From Crenobacter cavernae (GTDB lineage: Bacteria; Pseudomonadota; Gammaproteobacteria; Burkholderiales; Chromobacteriaceae), in assembly GCF_003355495.1 (NCBI RefSeq), contig NZ_CP031337.1, forward strand, positions 310,001-374,000: a stretch of 64,000 nt of DNA. The letters run 5' to 3'. The notes under the pieces were generated by a model. It saw nothing but the letters and a program-made list of their open reading frames with translations. It was not told the origin of the DNA and did not search any database. Shown here piece by piece: positions 7,568 to 15,865 of the stretch (positions are counted from its first letter, which is position 1; every line of letters begins with the position of its first letter). The position numbers and the translations under genes were made by a program.

Positions 7568-9190
7568 TTAACGCGCCGGCTTCTCGGGCTTGACCTGACC
7601 GGTCACGGTCAGGCCGGCCCATTTCATCACGTTGGCCACCTCGAGCTCGTTCAGCTCGTAGAACTGGCCGCGCTTCAGCCGCGCCGGCAGCCCGATCGGG
7701 CCGAAGCGCAGGCGGATCAGTCGGCTCACCGTCAGCCCATAGCCTTCGAACATGCGGCGCACCTCGCGGTTGCGGCCTTCGCGGATCACGACGCGGTACC
7801 AGTGGTTGATGCCCTCGCCGCCCTGATCCATCAGGCGGTCGAAGCGCGCCGGGCCGTCGTCGAGCAGCACTTCGCTGGTCAGCGCCTTCTTCTGCTCGTC
7901 GGTCAGTTCGCCGAGTACGCGCACCGCGTATTCGCGCTCGGCCTCGAAGCTCGGGTGGGCCATGCGGTTCACCAGCTCACCGCTGGTGGTGACGATCAAC
8001 AGGCCCGAGGTGTTCACGTCGAGACGGCCGACGGTCACCCAGCGGCTGCTCTTGGCCTGCGGCAGGCGGTCGAAGATGCTGACGCGGCCTTCCGGGTCGT
8101 CGCGCGACACGATCTCGCCTTCCTGCTTGTGATAGATGATGATGCGCGGCAGACGGTCGGGCCACTTCAGCTTGACCTGGTGGCCCTGCACCAGCACCTT
8201 GTCGCGCGGGCCGACCTTGTCGCCGAGCGTCGCCTTCTTGCCGTTGACGAAGACCTGGCCGGCCTCGATCAGCTCTTCCATGTCGCGGCGCGAACCGGCG
8301 CCCGAGTTGGCGAGCGCCTTTTGCAGACGCACCGGCTCGAATTCGTCGATCTTGACGCGCGTTTCGCGCAACTGCTTGGTGCGCTGCTGGATGGTGTTCG
8401 ACGGGTCGCGCAGCGCCAGTTTCTTGGCGCGCGCGACCGGTGCGGCTTTCTTGCCCTTGCCGAAATCGCGCGCTTCGCCGAAGCCGCGTTCCTGCGGATC
8501 GCGTTCGAAGCGGCGTTCGCCGCTGTCATTGCGCTTGTCCTCGCGGTGGTACGGTGCGTTTTCGCGGCGCGGCTCACCCGAACGGCTGCGCGGGGTTTCG
8601 CCCGGCTTGCCGAAACGCTTGCTGTCGTCGCGCTGGAACGGCGCGTTTTCGCGGCGCGGCTCACCCGAACGGCTGCGCGGGGTTTCGCCCGGTTTGCCGA
8701 AACGCTTGCTGTCGTCGCGCTGGAACGGCGCGTTTTCGCGGCGCGGTTCGCCGGAACGGCCGCGCGGGGCATCGCCCGGCTTGCCGAAACGCTTGCTGTC
8801 GTCGCGCTGGAACGGCGCGTTTTCGCGGCGCGGCTCGCCGGAACGGCCGCGCGGGGCATCGCCCGGCTTGCCGAAGCGCTTGCTGTCGTCGCGCTGGAAC
8901 GGCGCGTTTTCGCGGCGCGGTTCGCCGGAACGGCCGCGCGGCGCGTCGCCCGGCTTGCCGAAGCGTTTGCTGTCGTCGCGCTGGAACGGCGCGTTTTCGC
9001 GGCGCTCGTCGGAACGGCCGCGCGGGGCATCGCCCGGCTTGCCGAAGCGTTTTTCTTCGCGCTGGAACGGCGCCTTGCCCTGGCCGGCCGGCTTGACCGG
9101 GCCCTTGCCTTGCTGACGCGGCGCGTCGGGCTGGTTGCGGGTCACACGCGACAGCGGTTGGCGCGCGTGCTGACTTTTGCTCTTAGACAT
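7568..9190 (-). CDS. rluB: 23S rRNA pseudouridine synthase RluB with an N-terminal repeat extension
   Basis: RluB makes pseudouridine 2605 in 23S rRNA. From about residue 280 the protein has an S4 RNA-binding domain (RLQKALANSGAGSRRDMEEL) and the synthase domain with catalytic Asp in VGRLDVNTSGLL and REGRNREVRRMFE. About 200 N-terminal residues are added: a short basic lead, then one short, five full and one degenerate copy of a 29-residue unit of the form APFQRDDSKRFGKPGDAPRG. The full length is 540 residues, well above the E. coli enzyme of about 290. ATG 9190 overlaps the scpB stop. Confidence 0.93.
   Translation of the reverse strand: MSKSKSQHARQPLSRVTRNQPDAPRQQGKGPVKPAGQGKAPFQREEKRFGKPGDAPRGRSDERRENAPFQRDDSKRFGKPGDAPRGRSGEPRRENAPFQRDDSKRFGKPGDAPRGRSGEPRRENAPFQRDDSKRFGKPGDAPRGRSGEPRRENAPFQRDDSKRFGKPGETPRSRSGEPRRENAPFQRDDSKRFGKPGETPRSRSGEPRRENAPYHREDKRNDSGERRFERDPQERGFGEARDFGKGKKAAPVARAKKLALRDPSNTIQQRTKQLRETRVKIDEFEPVRLQKALANSGAGSRRDMEELIEAGQVFVNGKKATLGDKVGPRDKVLVQGHQVKLKWPDRLPRIIIYHKQEGEIVSRDDPEGRVSIFDRLPQAKSSRWVTVGRLDVNTSGLLIVTTSGELVNRMAHPSFEAEREYAVRVLGELTDEQKKALTSEVLLDDGPARFDRLMDQGGEGINHWYRVVIREGRNREVRRMFEGYGLTVSRLIRLRFGPIGLPARLKRGQFYELNELEVANVMKWAGLTVTGQVKPEKPAR
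8537..9082 (-). repeat. Tandem 87-bp repeats inside rluB
   Basis: Five near-identical 87-bp units (29 codons), with one shorter unit at the 5' side and one decayed unit at the 3' side, encode basic, Arg/Asp/Gly/Pro-rich sequence predicted to be disordered. Two of the units differ as a block (GETPRSRS instead of GDAPRGRS), which suggests duplication of whole units. Such tracts often change copy number between strains and can be miscounted in short-read assemblies. Confidence 0.9.
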
Positions 9191-9821
9191 AACTTTCCTG
9201 TTCAGTATCGGGGTCGACCGCCTGCTCGCGGGCTGCTTCTTCAGCCTGTTCGACAAGGTCGGGCAACGGGTCGACCGCTTCGGGCACGATCAGCGTGCCC
9301 AGTTCGGCCAGGGGCGGCAGGTCTCTCAACGAGTTCAGCCCCAGGTCGTCGAGAAATTTGCGCGTGGTCGCGTAGAGACCGGGGCGGCCGGGCACGTCCT
9401 TGTGGCCGATCACCTCGATCCAGCCGCGGTCGTTCAGGCTCTGCATCACGCTCGAGGACACCGACACGCCGCGGATCGCCTCGATGTCGCCGCGCGTCAC
9501 CGGCTGCTTATAAGCGATGATCGCCAGCGTCTCCATCACCGCGCGCGAATAGCGCGGCGGCTTTTCCGGGTTGAGCCGCGCCAGATACGGGTTGAACTCG
9601 GCCCGGGCGCGAAAGCGCCACCCGGACGCGAGCTTGACCAGCTCCACGCCACGCCCGCGCCATTCGGCCTGGATCTCGTCGAGCATCTCGTTGATCAACG
9701 CCGCCTTGATGTCCTCGGTGAATAATCGTTTGAGCATCGGCACCGACAAGGGTTCGCTGCTGGTGAGCAGCGCGGTTTCGAGAACCGTTTTCAGGTACTT
9801 GAGGTCGGTGAAGGTGGACAT
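9183..9821 (-). CDS. scpB: Segregation and condensation protein ScpB
   Basis: This 212-residue winged-helix protein dimerises and binds the kleisin ScpA to control SMC. Seen: paired winged helices with SEPLSVPMLKRLF, the strongly conserved YSRAVMETLAIIAYKQPVTRGDIEAIRGV, and an acidic C-terminal tail. The start is placed at ATG 9821 (MSTFTDLKYL). An upstream in-frame extension of 27 residues lacks family similarity. Its end overlaps rluB. Confidence 0.95.
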   Translation of the reverse strand: MSTFTDLKYLKTVLETALLTSSEPLSVPMLKRLFTEDIKAALINEMLDEIQAEWRGRGVELVKLASGWRFRARAEFNPYLARLNPEKPPRYSRAVMETLAIIAYKQPVTRGDIEAIRGVSVSSSVMQSLNDRGWIEVIGHKDVPGRPGLYATTRKFLDDLGLNSLRDLPPLAELGTLIVPEAVDPLPDLVEQAEEAAREQAVDPDTEQESYV

Positions 9822-9951
9822 AGGGGCAGTGTAGCCAACGAAAAGCTCAGACGCGGCGCCAAGGTCGCGGGAAGGCGCGGATTTTACACGGTTTTTTGCC
9901 AAAACAGGACATTATCGCAGCCGGCGCCGCCGCAAGGGCTTGGACTAGCCT

Positions 9952-10806
9952 TTATAACAGCGCCAGGCGCACGTAGATCGGCTGGTAGGCGGCGTCCTGG
10001 CTGACCTTGATCAGGCCTTCCTTGACCAGTTCGAGCACCGCGATGAAGTTGACCACCAGGTGCGGCACGCCCTTCTCGACGTCGAACAACTCCTCGAATG
10101 CGACGTAGTCGCGGCCGGCGAGCAGGCGCAGGATCCAGCTCATCTGTTCCCTGACGGACAGCTCGTCCTTCTCAACCTTGTGGTGGCGCGTGTGCTTGGC
10201 GCGTGACAGGATGGACATCCACGCGAGCCGCAAGTCGCCCGGGTTGACGTCGGGCAGGCGCTCCTCGGTGCCCTGCTCGATCAGCACCGCCAGCCACGCG
10301 AAGTCGCGGTCAGCCTGCGGGATCTTGTCGAGCTCGAGCCCGGCGAGCTTCATCTGCTCGTACTCGAGCAGACGGCGCACGAGTTCGGCGCGCGGATCGT
10401 CGGGTTCGCCCTCGTCGTCCTTCGGCGGGCGCGGCAGCAACAGCCGCGACTTGATCTCGATCAGCAAGGCCGCCATCAAGAGGTAATCGGCGGCCAGTTC
10501 GAGCCGCTCGGCGCGCATGCTGTCGATGTAGGCGAGATACTGGCGGGTAATGGTCGCCATCGGGATGTCGAGCACGTTCAGGTTCTGCTTGCGGATCAGG
10601 TACAAGAGCAGGTCGAGCGGCCCCTCGAAACTGTCGAGGAAGACCTTCAGCGCGTCGGGCGGGATGAACAGGTCCTGCGGCACATCCAGCACCGGCTGAC
10701 CGAATACCATGGCGATCGGTCCGGCGGCATCGGGCGCTTGCGGGCCGGGGTTGGCCGAGCCTTCGGCGGCGGGGAAGAGGTCGGAATCGATGGGGAGGTC
10801 GGACAT
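9952..10806 (-). CDS. scpA: Segregation and condensation protein ScpA (kleisin)
   Basis: This 284-residue kleisin bridges SMC heads. The conserved core is DSFEGPLDLLLYLIRKQNLNVLDIPMATITRQY (about residues 58-90), with YLLMAALLIEIKSRLLLPRP after it and a C-terminal winged helix. The start is ATG 10806 (MSDLPIDSD), with a 40-residue Pro/Ala-rich lead before the core. It opens the scpA-scpB-rluB-greB transcript. 130 bases separate it from scpB. Confidence 0.95.
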   Translation of the reverse strand: MSDLPIDSDLFPAAEGSANPGPQAPDAAGPIAMVFGQPVLDVPQDLFIPPDALKVFLDSFEGPLDLLLYLIRKQNLNVLDIPMATITRQYLAYIDSMRAERLELAADYLLMAALLIEIKSRLLLPRPPKDDEGEPDDPRAELVRRLLEYEQMKLAGLELDKIPQADRDFAWLAVLIEQGTEERLPDVNPGDLRLAWMSILSRAKHTRHHKVEKDELSVREQMSWILRLLAGRDYVAFEELFDVEKGVPHLVVNFIAVLELVKEGLIKVSQDAAYQPIYVRLALL

Positions 10807-10844
10807 GGGCGAAGGATAGCGGTTTCGCCGGGGGCGGGCCAGTT

Positions 10845-11075
10845 TCACCCGACGATGAAATCGTCGTCGTCCTTCTTCTCCTTCTTCTCCTTGTCGCGCC
10901 GCTTCTCCCTCTCCTCCTCGCGCGCCTTCAGCGCGAGGAAAACAACGAGCGCGATGAAGCCCAGCTCGAGCAACGACTCGAGCGCGTCGAAGCTCTCTTC
11001 CGACATCCCCAACAAGCGCAGCAGTACAGCGCCGGCCAGCGCCAGGATGCCGAGCGCCATCAGGAAACGGCCCAT
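10845..11075 (-). CDS. Small membrane protein with a charged C-terminal tail, function unknown
   Basis: This is a 76-residue protein. It has a hydrophobic helix at residues 3-21 (LMALGILALAGAVLLRLLG), a second at about 36-50 (LGFIALVVFLALKA), then a highly charged Lys/Glu/Asp tail ending in DDDDFIVG. It lies 38 bases upstream of scpA on the same strand and after the trpS terminator, so it may be the first gene of the scpA transcript. I do not recognise a named family. Confidence 0.6.
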   Translation of the reverse strand: MGRFLMALGILALAGAVLLRLLGMSEESFDALESLLELGFIALVVFLALKAREEEREKRRDKEKKEKKDDDDFIVG

Positions 11076-11107
11076 CGCCCCTCCTTCGTATTTAACAGCG
11101 CAAAGGT

Positions 11108-11171
11108 AAAAAGGTTGGCCGAGCGATTCCTTCGCGACGCGACGCGACCTCGCTCAGTCTCGGCCAACCTT
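11108..11171 (-). terminator. Inverted repeat pair terminating trpS
   Basis: AAGGTTGGCCGAG (11111-11123) and CTCGGCCAACCTT (11159-11171) are perfect 13-base inverted arms with a 35-base loop that itself can pair partly (TCGCTCAG/GAGCGA). On the minus strand the stem is followed by a T-run, 27 bases after the trpS stop. Confidence 0.75.
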
Positions 11172-11197
11172 CACACGCGTTCGGGGTGGGCGCGAAC

Positions 11198-12400
11198 TCA
11201 GAAGCCCAGGCCCAAGCCCATCGCGTCGCGCACCTCGTCCATCGTCGCGCGCGCGACCTTCTCGGCGCGCTCGCAGCCGGCGACGACGACGTCGCGCACC
11301 AGCGCCGGCTTGTCGAGGTAGGCCTGCGCGCGCTCGAACATCGGCTGCTGCTCGCGCAGCACGCCGTCGATCACCGGCTGCTTGCAATCGAGACAGCCGA
11401 TGCCGGCGGTGGTACAGCCGGCCTGCACCCATTCGCGCGTCTCCGCGCTGCTGTACACCCGGTGCAGCTGGAATACCGGGCAACGGCTCGGGTCGCCCGG
11501 GTCGGTGCGGCGTACGCGTGCCGGGTCGGTCGGCATCGCGCGGATCTTCTTCGTGACGTCGGCCGGGTCTTCCCTCAAAGCGATGGTGTTGCCGTAGGAC
11601 TTAGACATCTTGTGACCGTCGAGGCCCGGCATCTTCGACGCCTCGGCGAGCATGGCCTCGGGCTCGGGCAGGATGGTCTTGCCCTTGTTCTCGAGGTAAC
11701 CGGCCAGCCGTTCGCGGTCGGCGTGGCTGACGTTCTGGCTGGCGGCGAGGATCTCGCGCGCGGCCATCAGCGCCTCGCCTTCGCCTTCCTGCAGGTAGCG
11801 GGTGCGCAGACGGTCGTAGTCGCGGCCGGCCTTGCCCATCTTCTTGACCGCGGCCTTCGCGTTCTCCTCGAAGTTGGGTTCGCGACCGTACAGGTGGTTG
11901 AAGCGGCGCGCGACTTCGCGCGTCAGTTCGATGTGCGGCACCTGGTCTTCGCCGACCGGCACGCGGCCGGCGCGGTAGATCAGGATGTCGGCCGCCTGCA
12001 ACAGCGGGTAGCCGAGGAAGCCGTAGGTGCCGAGGTCCTTGTGCGACAGCTTGTCGATCTGGTCCTTGTAGGTCGGCACGCGTTCGAGCCAGCCCAGCGG
12101 CGTCATCATCGACAGCGCGAGGTGCAGTTCGGCGTGCTGCGGCACTTTCGACTGCACGAAGATAGTCGCCTTCTCCGGGTCGACGCCGGCGGCCAGCCAG
12201 TCGATCACCATGTCCCAGACGCTCTTGCCGATGATGGCGACGTCGTCGTAGCTAGTGGTCAGCGCGTGCCAGTCGGCGACCATGAAGTAGCAGTCGTGGG
12301 TGTGCTGCATCGCCACCCAGTTCTTGATCACGCCGTGGTAGTGCCCGAGGTGAAGCTTGCCGGTCGGGCGCATGCCGGAGAGTACGCGGTCTGCGGACAT
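11198..12400 (-). CDS. trpS: Tryptophanyl-tRNA synthetase
   Basis: This 400-residue class I synthetase charges tRNA-Trp. The HIGH-type signature is HLGH at residues 17-20 (PTGKLHLGHYHG) and the second signature is KMSKS at 264-268. It is longer than the 334-residue E. coli form because of insertions between the two signatures; long forms are common in beta- and gammaproteobacteria outside the enterics. It follows the M50 protease by 18 bases in the same operon. Confidence 0.96.
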   Translation of the reverse strand: MSADRVLSGMRPTGKLHLGHYHGVIKNWVAMQHTHDCYFMVADWHALTTSYDDVAIIGKSVWDMVIDWLAAGVDPEKATIFVQSKVPQHAELHLALSMMTPLGWLERVPTYKDQIDKLSHKDLGTYGFLGYPLLQAADILIYRAGRVPVGEDQVPHIELTREVARRFNHLYGREPNFEENAKAAVKKMGKAGRDYDRLRTRYLQEGEGEALMAAREILAASQNVSHADRERLAGYLENKGKTILPEPEAMLAEASKMPGLDGHKMSKSYGNTIALREDPADVTKKIRAMPTDPARVRRTDPGDPSRCPVFQLHRVYSSAETREWVQAGCTTAGIGCLDCKQPVIDGVLREQQPMFERAQAYLDKPALVRDVVVAGCERAEKVARATMDEVRDAMGLGLGF

Positions 12401-12418
12401 GTAACGATTTCTGAGAAA

Positions 12419-13057
12419 TTAGAGGAAAAATTGCAAGAGATCATACATCAGGTTGATCAGCGGCCGCAGGACGGCCGACAGCAAACCGGTGACGATCAGG
12501 CCGATCAGGATCCACATGCCGTAAGGCTCGAGCCGCGAGTAGCGGTAGGCGACACCCGGCGGCAACAGGCTCTCTACGATGCGCCCGCCGTCGAGCGGCA
12601 GGATCGGCAAGAGGTTGAGCACCATCAGCGAGATGTTGATCGAGACGCCGATCTGGCTCATCAGCCGCAACGGTTCGCTGAAGTAGGAATCGGTGCTGAC
12701 CGCCAGTTTGAACAGCAGCGCCCAGCCTATCATCATGCCGAAGTTGGCCAGCGGGCCGGCGGCGGCGACCCAGCGCGAATGCTGGCGCGGCTTGCGCAAG
12801 GCGCCGAAGTTGACCGGCACCGGCTTGGCCCAGCCGAACAGGAAGCCGCCTATCATCAGCGTCACGATCGGCAACAGCACGGTGCCGATCGGGTCGATGT
12901 GTTTCAGCGGATTCAAGGTCATGCGGCCGAGCATGTAAGCGGTCGCGTCGCCGAAGCGTTTCGCGGCGTAGGCGTGCGCCGCTTCGTGCAGGGTAATCGC
13001 CAGGAGCACCGGCAAGGCGGCGACGGCGATCTGCTGGATCAGGGAGGTGTCGTTCAT
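12419..13057 (-). CDS. Site-2-protease-like M50 membrane metalloprotease
   Basis: This 212-residue integral membrane protein has the zinc motif HEAAH (residues 24-28, glutamate general base at 25) in its first membrane segment and the third ligand in NLLPILPLDGGRI (Asp156). There is no PDZ domain, so it belongs to the short SpoIVFB/Rv-type branch rather than RseP. About five to six membrane segments are visible. The substrate is unknown. It lies between yciO and trpS, a conserved neighbourhood in many beta- and gammaproteobacteria. Confidence 0.9.
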   Translation of the reverse strand: MNDTSLIQQIAVAALPVLLAITLHEAAHAYAAKRFGDATAYMLGRMTLNPLKHIDPIGTVLLPIVTLMIGGFLFGWAKPVPVNFGALRKPRQHSRWVAAAGPLANFGMMIGWALLFKLAVSTDSYFSEPLRLMSQIGVSINISLMVLNLLPILPLDGGRIVESLLPPGVAYRYSRLEPYGMWILIGLIVTGLLSAVLRPLINLMYDLLQFFL

Positions 13058-13135
13058 TCGTTGTCTTTAAAACGGCGGAAGAATCGGTAAGACGTCGCGG
13101 CGGCGCCGAAGTGCCTTAGCCGGACATGAGAAAGC

Positions 13136-13756
13136 TCAGAAGCCGAAGCGCGCCGGGTCGCCCTTGCCGCGGCGCACCAGTTCGACGCCGTCGGTCATGT
13201 CGATCACGGTGGTCGGCTCGAGACCGCACCAGCCGCCGTCGATCACCAGGTCGACGCTGCGCTCGAGCCGGTCGCGGATCTCGTACGGGTCGGTCAGGGG
13301 TTCGCTGTCCCCGGGCAGCAGCAGCGTGCACGACAGGATCGGCTCGCCAAGCTCGGCCAACAGCGCGAGCGCGACCGGGTTCTCCGGCACCCTGAGGCCG
13401 ATGGTAGAGCGTTTCGGGTTCAGCGTGCGGCGCGGCACCTCGCGCGTCGCCTCCAGGATGAAGGTGTAGCTGCCCGGCGTGGCGGCCTTCAGCAGGCGGA
13501 ACTGGCGGTTGTCGACCTTCGCGTAGGTCGACAGCTCGGACAGGTCGGCGCACACCAGCGTCAGATGGTGCTTGAGATCGAGCTGGCGCACCGCGAGCAG
13601 GCGCTCCATCGCCGCCTTGTCGCCGAGCGCGCAGCCGAGCGCGTAGCAGGAGTCGGTCGGGTAGACGATCAGCCCGCCGTCCTTGACGATTTTTACCGCT
13701 TCCCGGATCAGCCGCAGTTGCGGGTTGTCCGGGTGGATCATGAAGAATTGGGCCAT
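13136..13756 (-). CDS. yciO: YciO/Sua5/YrdC-family protein
   Basis: This 206-residue protein has the YrdC-fold signatures GGLIVYPTDSCYALGC, SYTFILEAT and PKRSTIGLRVPENPVAL. Sua5/TsaC members make threonylcarbamoyl-AMP for tRNA t6A; the YciO branch binds RNA and its activity is less clear. The start is ATG 13756 (MAQFFMIHPDNP), 4 bases after the rnm stop. The rnm-yciO pairing also occurs in E. coli near trp, which supports the YciO rather than the TsaC branch. Confidence 0.88.
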   Translation of the reverse strand: MAQFFMIHPDNPQLRLIREAVKIVKDGGLIVYPTDSCYALGCALGDKAAMERLLAVRQLDLKHHLTLVCADLSELSTYAKVDNRQFRLLKAATPGSYTFILEATREVPRRTLNPKRSTIGLRVPENPVALALLAELGEPILSCTLLLPGDSEPLTDPYEIRDRLERSVDLVIDGGWCGLEPTTVIDMTDGVELVRRGKGDPARFGF

Positions 13757-13760
13757 GTTC

Positions 13761-14627
13761 TCAGGGGTTGTTGTCTTCCAGCTTGGCCGAGGCCTCGCCA
13801 AAGCGCGACCACACCGGCTTGCAGATCGGCGGCAAGGGCTGGGTCAGGCCGACGTCGCGCGCGCCCTCGCCCGGCGCGTGAAAGTCGCTGCCGGCGCTGG
13901 CCAACAGGCCGAAGCGCTCGGCGAGCAGCGCGTACTTGTGCGTCTCATCCAGGCTGTGGCTGCCGCTGACCACCTCGATCGCCTCGCCGCCGGCGGCGAT
14001 GAAGTCTTCGAGCAGGCGTTCGGTCAGCGTGCGGCCGAGGTCGTAGCGCCCGGGGTGCGCGATCACCGCGACCCCGCCCGAGTCGCGGATCCAGCCGACC
14101 GCGTCGGTCAGCGGCGCCCATTCGTGCGGCACGTAGCCGGGCTTGCCCGGCGTCAGGTATTTGCGGAACACGGTGCGCACGTCCTTCACGTGGCCACTGG
14201 CTACCAGCCAGCGCGCGAAATGGGTGCGCCCTATCATCTCGGGATTGCCGCAATGCGCCATCGCGCCGTCGAACGCGCCTTCGATGCCGACCTTGGCGAG
14301 GCCGTCGGCCATGTCGCGCGCGCGCTGCACGCGACCGTCGCGGATCGACTGCAGGCCGGCGACGATAGACGGGTGGGCCGGGTCGATATTCAGGCCGACG
14401 ATGTGCAAGGTGTGCTTGCCCCAGGTGACTGAGACCTCGACGCCATCGACGAAGGCGACGCCCTTTTCTTCGGCTACCGCGCGCGCGATGGCGAGCCCGG
14501 CGGTGCAGTCGTGGTCGGTCAGCGCGACGAGCTTCGCGCCGCGCTCGGCGGCGCGCGCGATCACGTCGGCCGGGGCGAGCCCGCCGTCCGACGCGGTCGA
14601 GTGAAAGTGCAGGTCGACCGGCGTCAT
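13761..14627 (-). CDS. rnm: PHP-domain 5'-3' exoribonuclease (RNase AM/YciV type)
   Basis: This 288-residue PHP phosphoesterase has metal-binding motifs DLHFHSTASDG (His7, His9, Asp14), LVALTDHD, and a C-terminal SAGSDFHAPG. E. coli RNase AM (YciV) of this family trims 5' ends of rRNA and degrades 3',5'-bisphosphonucleotides. The start is ATG 14627, overlapping the stop of the preceding small gene (ATGA). Confidence 0.88.
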   Translation of the reverse strand: MTPVDLHFHSTASDGGLAPADVIARAAERGAKLVALTDHDCTAGLAIARAVAEEKGVAFVDGVEVSVTWGKHTLHIVGLNIDPAHPSIVAGLQSIRDGRVQRARDMADGLAKVGIEGAFDGAMAHCGNPEMIGRTHFARWLVASGHVKDVRTVFRKYLTPGKPGYVPHEWAPLTDAVGWIRDSGGVAVIAHPGRYDLGRTLTERLLEDFIAAGGEAIEVVSGSHSLDETHKYALLAERFGLLASAGSDFHAPGEGARDVGLTQPLPPICKPVWSRFGEASAKLEDNNP

Positions 14628-14809
14628 GCTGATTTCACCCTGGCCGCTTCGCGCGCCTGCCAGGCTGCGAGTTTGGCGCGGTACTCGGTCAACTGTTCCT
14701 GATACAGGTCCCACACGCACGGCTCGCAGCCCGAACCGCAGCACAGGTCGTCGCTGGGCGCCTCGGGCGCTTCCGGCATCGGGTCGAAATCGTCGTCCAG
14801 ATCAGGCAT
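14624..14809 (-). CDS. Small oxidoreductase-like (OXLD, PF09791-type) protein
   Basis: This 61-residue protein contains DDLCCGSGCEPCVWDLYQEQ, with four cysteines in the CC-x-x-x-C-x-x-C arrangement typical of the oxidoreductase-like N-terminal domain. That motif also precedes cytochrome-b5-reductase-like proteins in eukaryotes. Its role in bacteria is not known; the cysteines could bind metal. It overlaps both neighbours by a few bases. Confidence 0.75.
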   Translation of the reverse strand: MPDLDDDFDPMPEAPEAPSDDLCCGSGCEPCVWDLYQEQLTEYRAKLAAWQAREAARVKSA

Positions 14810-15023
14810 CGGCCGCGACCACCTGGATCGAGAAGCCCGCGCCGCTCACCGTCTGGCCCGGGCGAATCTTGCACGTCTTACGCAATTCCTGCTGGCCGTC
14901 GACCGAGATCTCGCCGGCCGCGACCAGCTGCTTGCCGGCGCCGCCGGAGTCAACCACGCCGACCACTTTCAACAGGTCGCACAGCGCGATGTAGTCGTTC
15001 TTGAGGGCAAAGGTTTCGTTCAT
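14802..15023 (-). CDS. YbcJ-like S4-domain RNA-binding protein
   Basis: This 73-residue protein is essentially one S4 domain: LKNDYIALCDLLKVVGVVDSGGAGKQLVAAGEISVDGQ, then RPGQTVSG. YbcJ-family proteins bind RNA; the target is unknown. The start is ATG 15023; the longer in-frame reading would run through the first copy of the intergenic repeat. It is the first gene of the minus-strand run down to trpS. Confidence 0.85.
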   Translation of the reverse strand: MNETFALKNDYIALCDLLKVVGVVDSGGAGKQLVAAGEISVDGQQELRKTCKIRPGQTVSGAGFSIQVVAADA

Positions 15024-15049
15024 GTTTTCACAACCAGACTGAATAGCCC

Positions 15050-15238
15050 TGTGGGGCGCCTGTGGACAGGTGCCGCAAGGCCTTGATGAGGAATCTCTTT
15101 TTTCGACCGCCCGTTTTTTAGGCAGTTCGACGCATTTGTTCACAACGCCTTGGGACAGCGGTGTGCATCGCCTGTGGGTAAGGCAATCAAGCCTTTGATT
15201 TAACTGAAAAAAGCCACCGGCGATTAAAAATTAGGCAA
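15050..15238. repeat. Intergenic repeat, copies 1 and 2 (tandem pair, 112-bp period)
   Basis: Copy 1 (15050-15125) and copy 2 (15162-15238) share a TGTG-type start, CTGTGG (at 15060 and 15172) and end in TTAGGCA (at 15118 and 15231), 58 and 59 bases after CTGTGG. The interior is variable but keeps a CAA...CCTTGAT segment. Copy 2 supplies the TAA stop of the downstream kinase gene (minus strand). The same element recurs at 15866-16055 on the other side of that gene. Confidence 0.8.
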
Positions 15239-15776
15239 GTCGCGCGGCTCGCAAGGCCTGCCATGCGGCGTCGACCCGCGCTTGGTCCAGGCCACCGATT
15301 TCCGCCGACGCCACACCGGCAGCGGTGAGTTTCGCGCGGTAGCGCGCGAACAGCATGTCGCGCTCGTCGGGATGGCTGCGTAGCGGATCGGGCGCCCACG
15401 GCAGGTCGGGCAGCGGCAACAGCGTCAGCGCGTAGTCGCGCGGCCGGTTCAAGGCGTGCAATACCCGGCTCGCCTCGCCAAAAGCGACCTCGGCCCACAC
15501 CACGCAGGTCAGCACGGTGCTGTCGCACACCAGCACCCGCGCGCCGGCGCCGACGGCCACCGCCTCGGCCGCGAGCTGGCCGGCGGCGATCGCCTCGATG
15601 TCGGCCATCGTCGGCCGGTACGGCCGCGTCGCGTAGTAGTGGCGCGCGTATTCGTCGATGCGCGCGACGCGGGCTCCCTGCTCGGCCAAGCTGTGCGCCA
15701 GTGCCGCCGCCAGCGCGCTCTTGCCGCACGACTCCGGGCCGACGAGGGCGATGCGGGTAACAGCGGGAAGGGACAT
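15231..15776 (-). CDS. NadR/Ttd14-like P-loop kinase (AAA_28)
   Basis: This 181-residue protein starts with a P-loop, GPESCGKSAL (residues 13-22), then RIDEYARHYYATRPYRPTMADIEAIAAGQ. The pattern matches the C-terminal ribosylnicotinamide-kinase half of NadR and the AAA_28 family. It would phosphorylate a nucleoside such as nicotinamide riboside; no nucleotidyltransferase half is present. The start is ATG 15776. It is monocistronic and flanked on both sides by tandem pairs of the intergenic repeat, as if it sits in a cassette. Confidence 0.75.
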   Translation of the reverse strand: MSLPAVTRIALVGPESCGKSALAAALAHSLAEQGARVARIDEYARHYYATRPYRPTMADIEAIAAGQLAAEAVAVGAGARVLVCDSTVLTCVVWAEVAFGEASRVLHALNRPRDYALTLLPLPDLPWAPDPLRSHPDERDMLFARYRAKLTAAGVASAEIGGLDQARVDAAWQALRAARLA

Positions 15777-15865
15777 GGCAGAGGCAGAGATGGCGACGGA
15801 AAACAAGAATTATAAGACGCGGGGGACGACACCCCGGAAATTTTCACAGCCGGCGAGGACAAGGG

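Noticed and set aside
8537..9082. CRISPR-like array of regular repeats
   Set aside because: The 87-bp units are contiguous, without spacers, and are in frame within rluB.
7802..9520. Long plus-strand open frame opposite rluB and scpB
   Set aside because: It is antisense to two well-recognised genes and has only the composition expected from high-GC codon bias and the repeat tract.
11186..13090. 634-codon plus-strand open frame opposite trpS and the M50 protease
   Set aside because: It is an antisense shadow with no family motif, covering two firmly identified genes.
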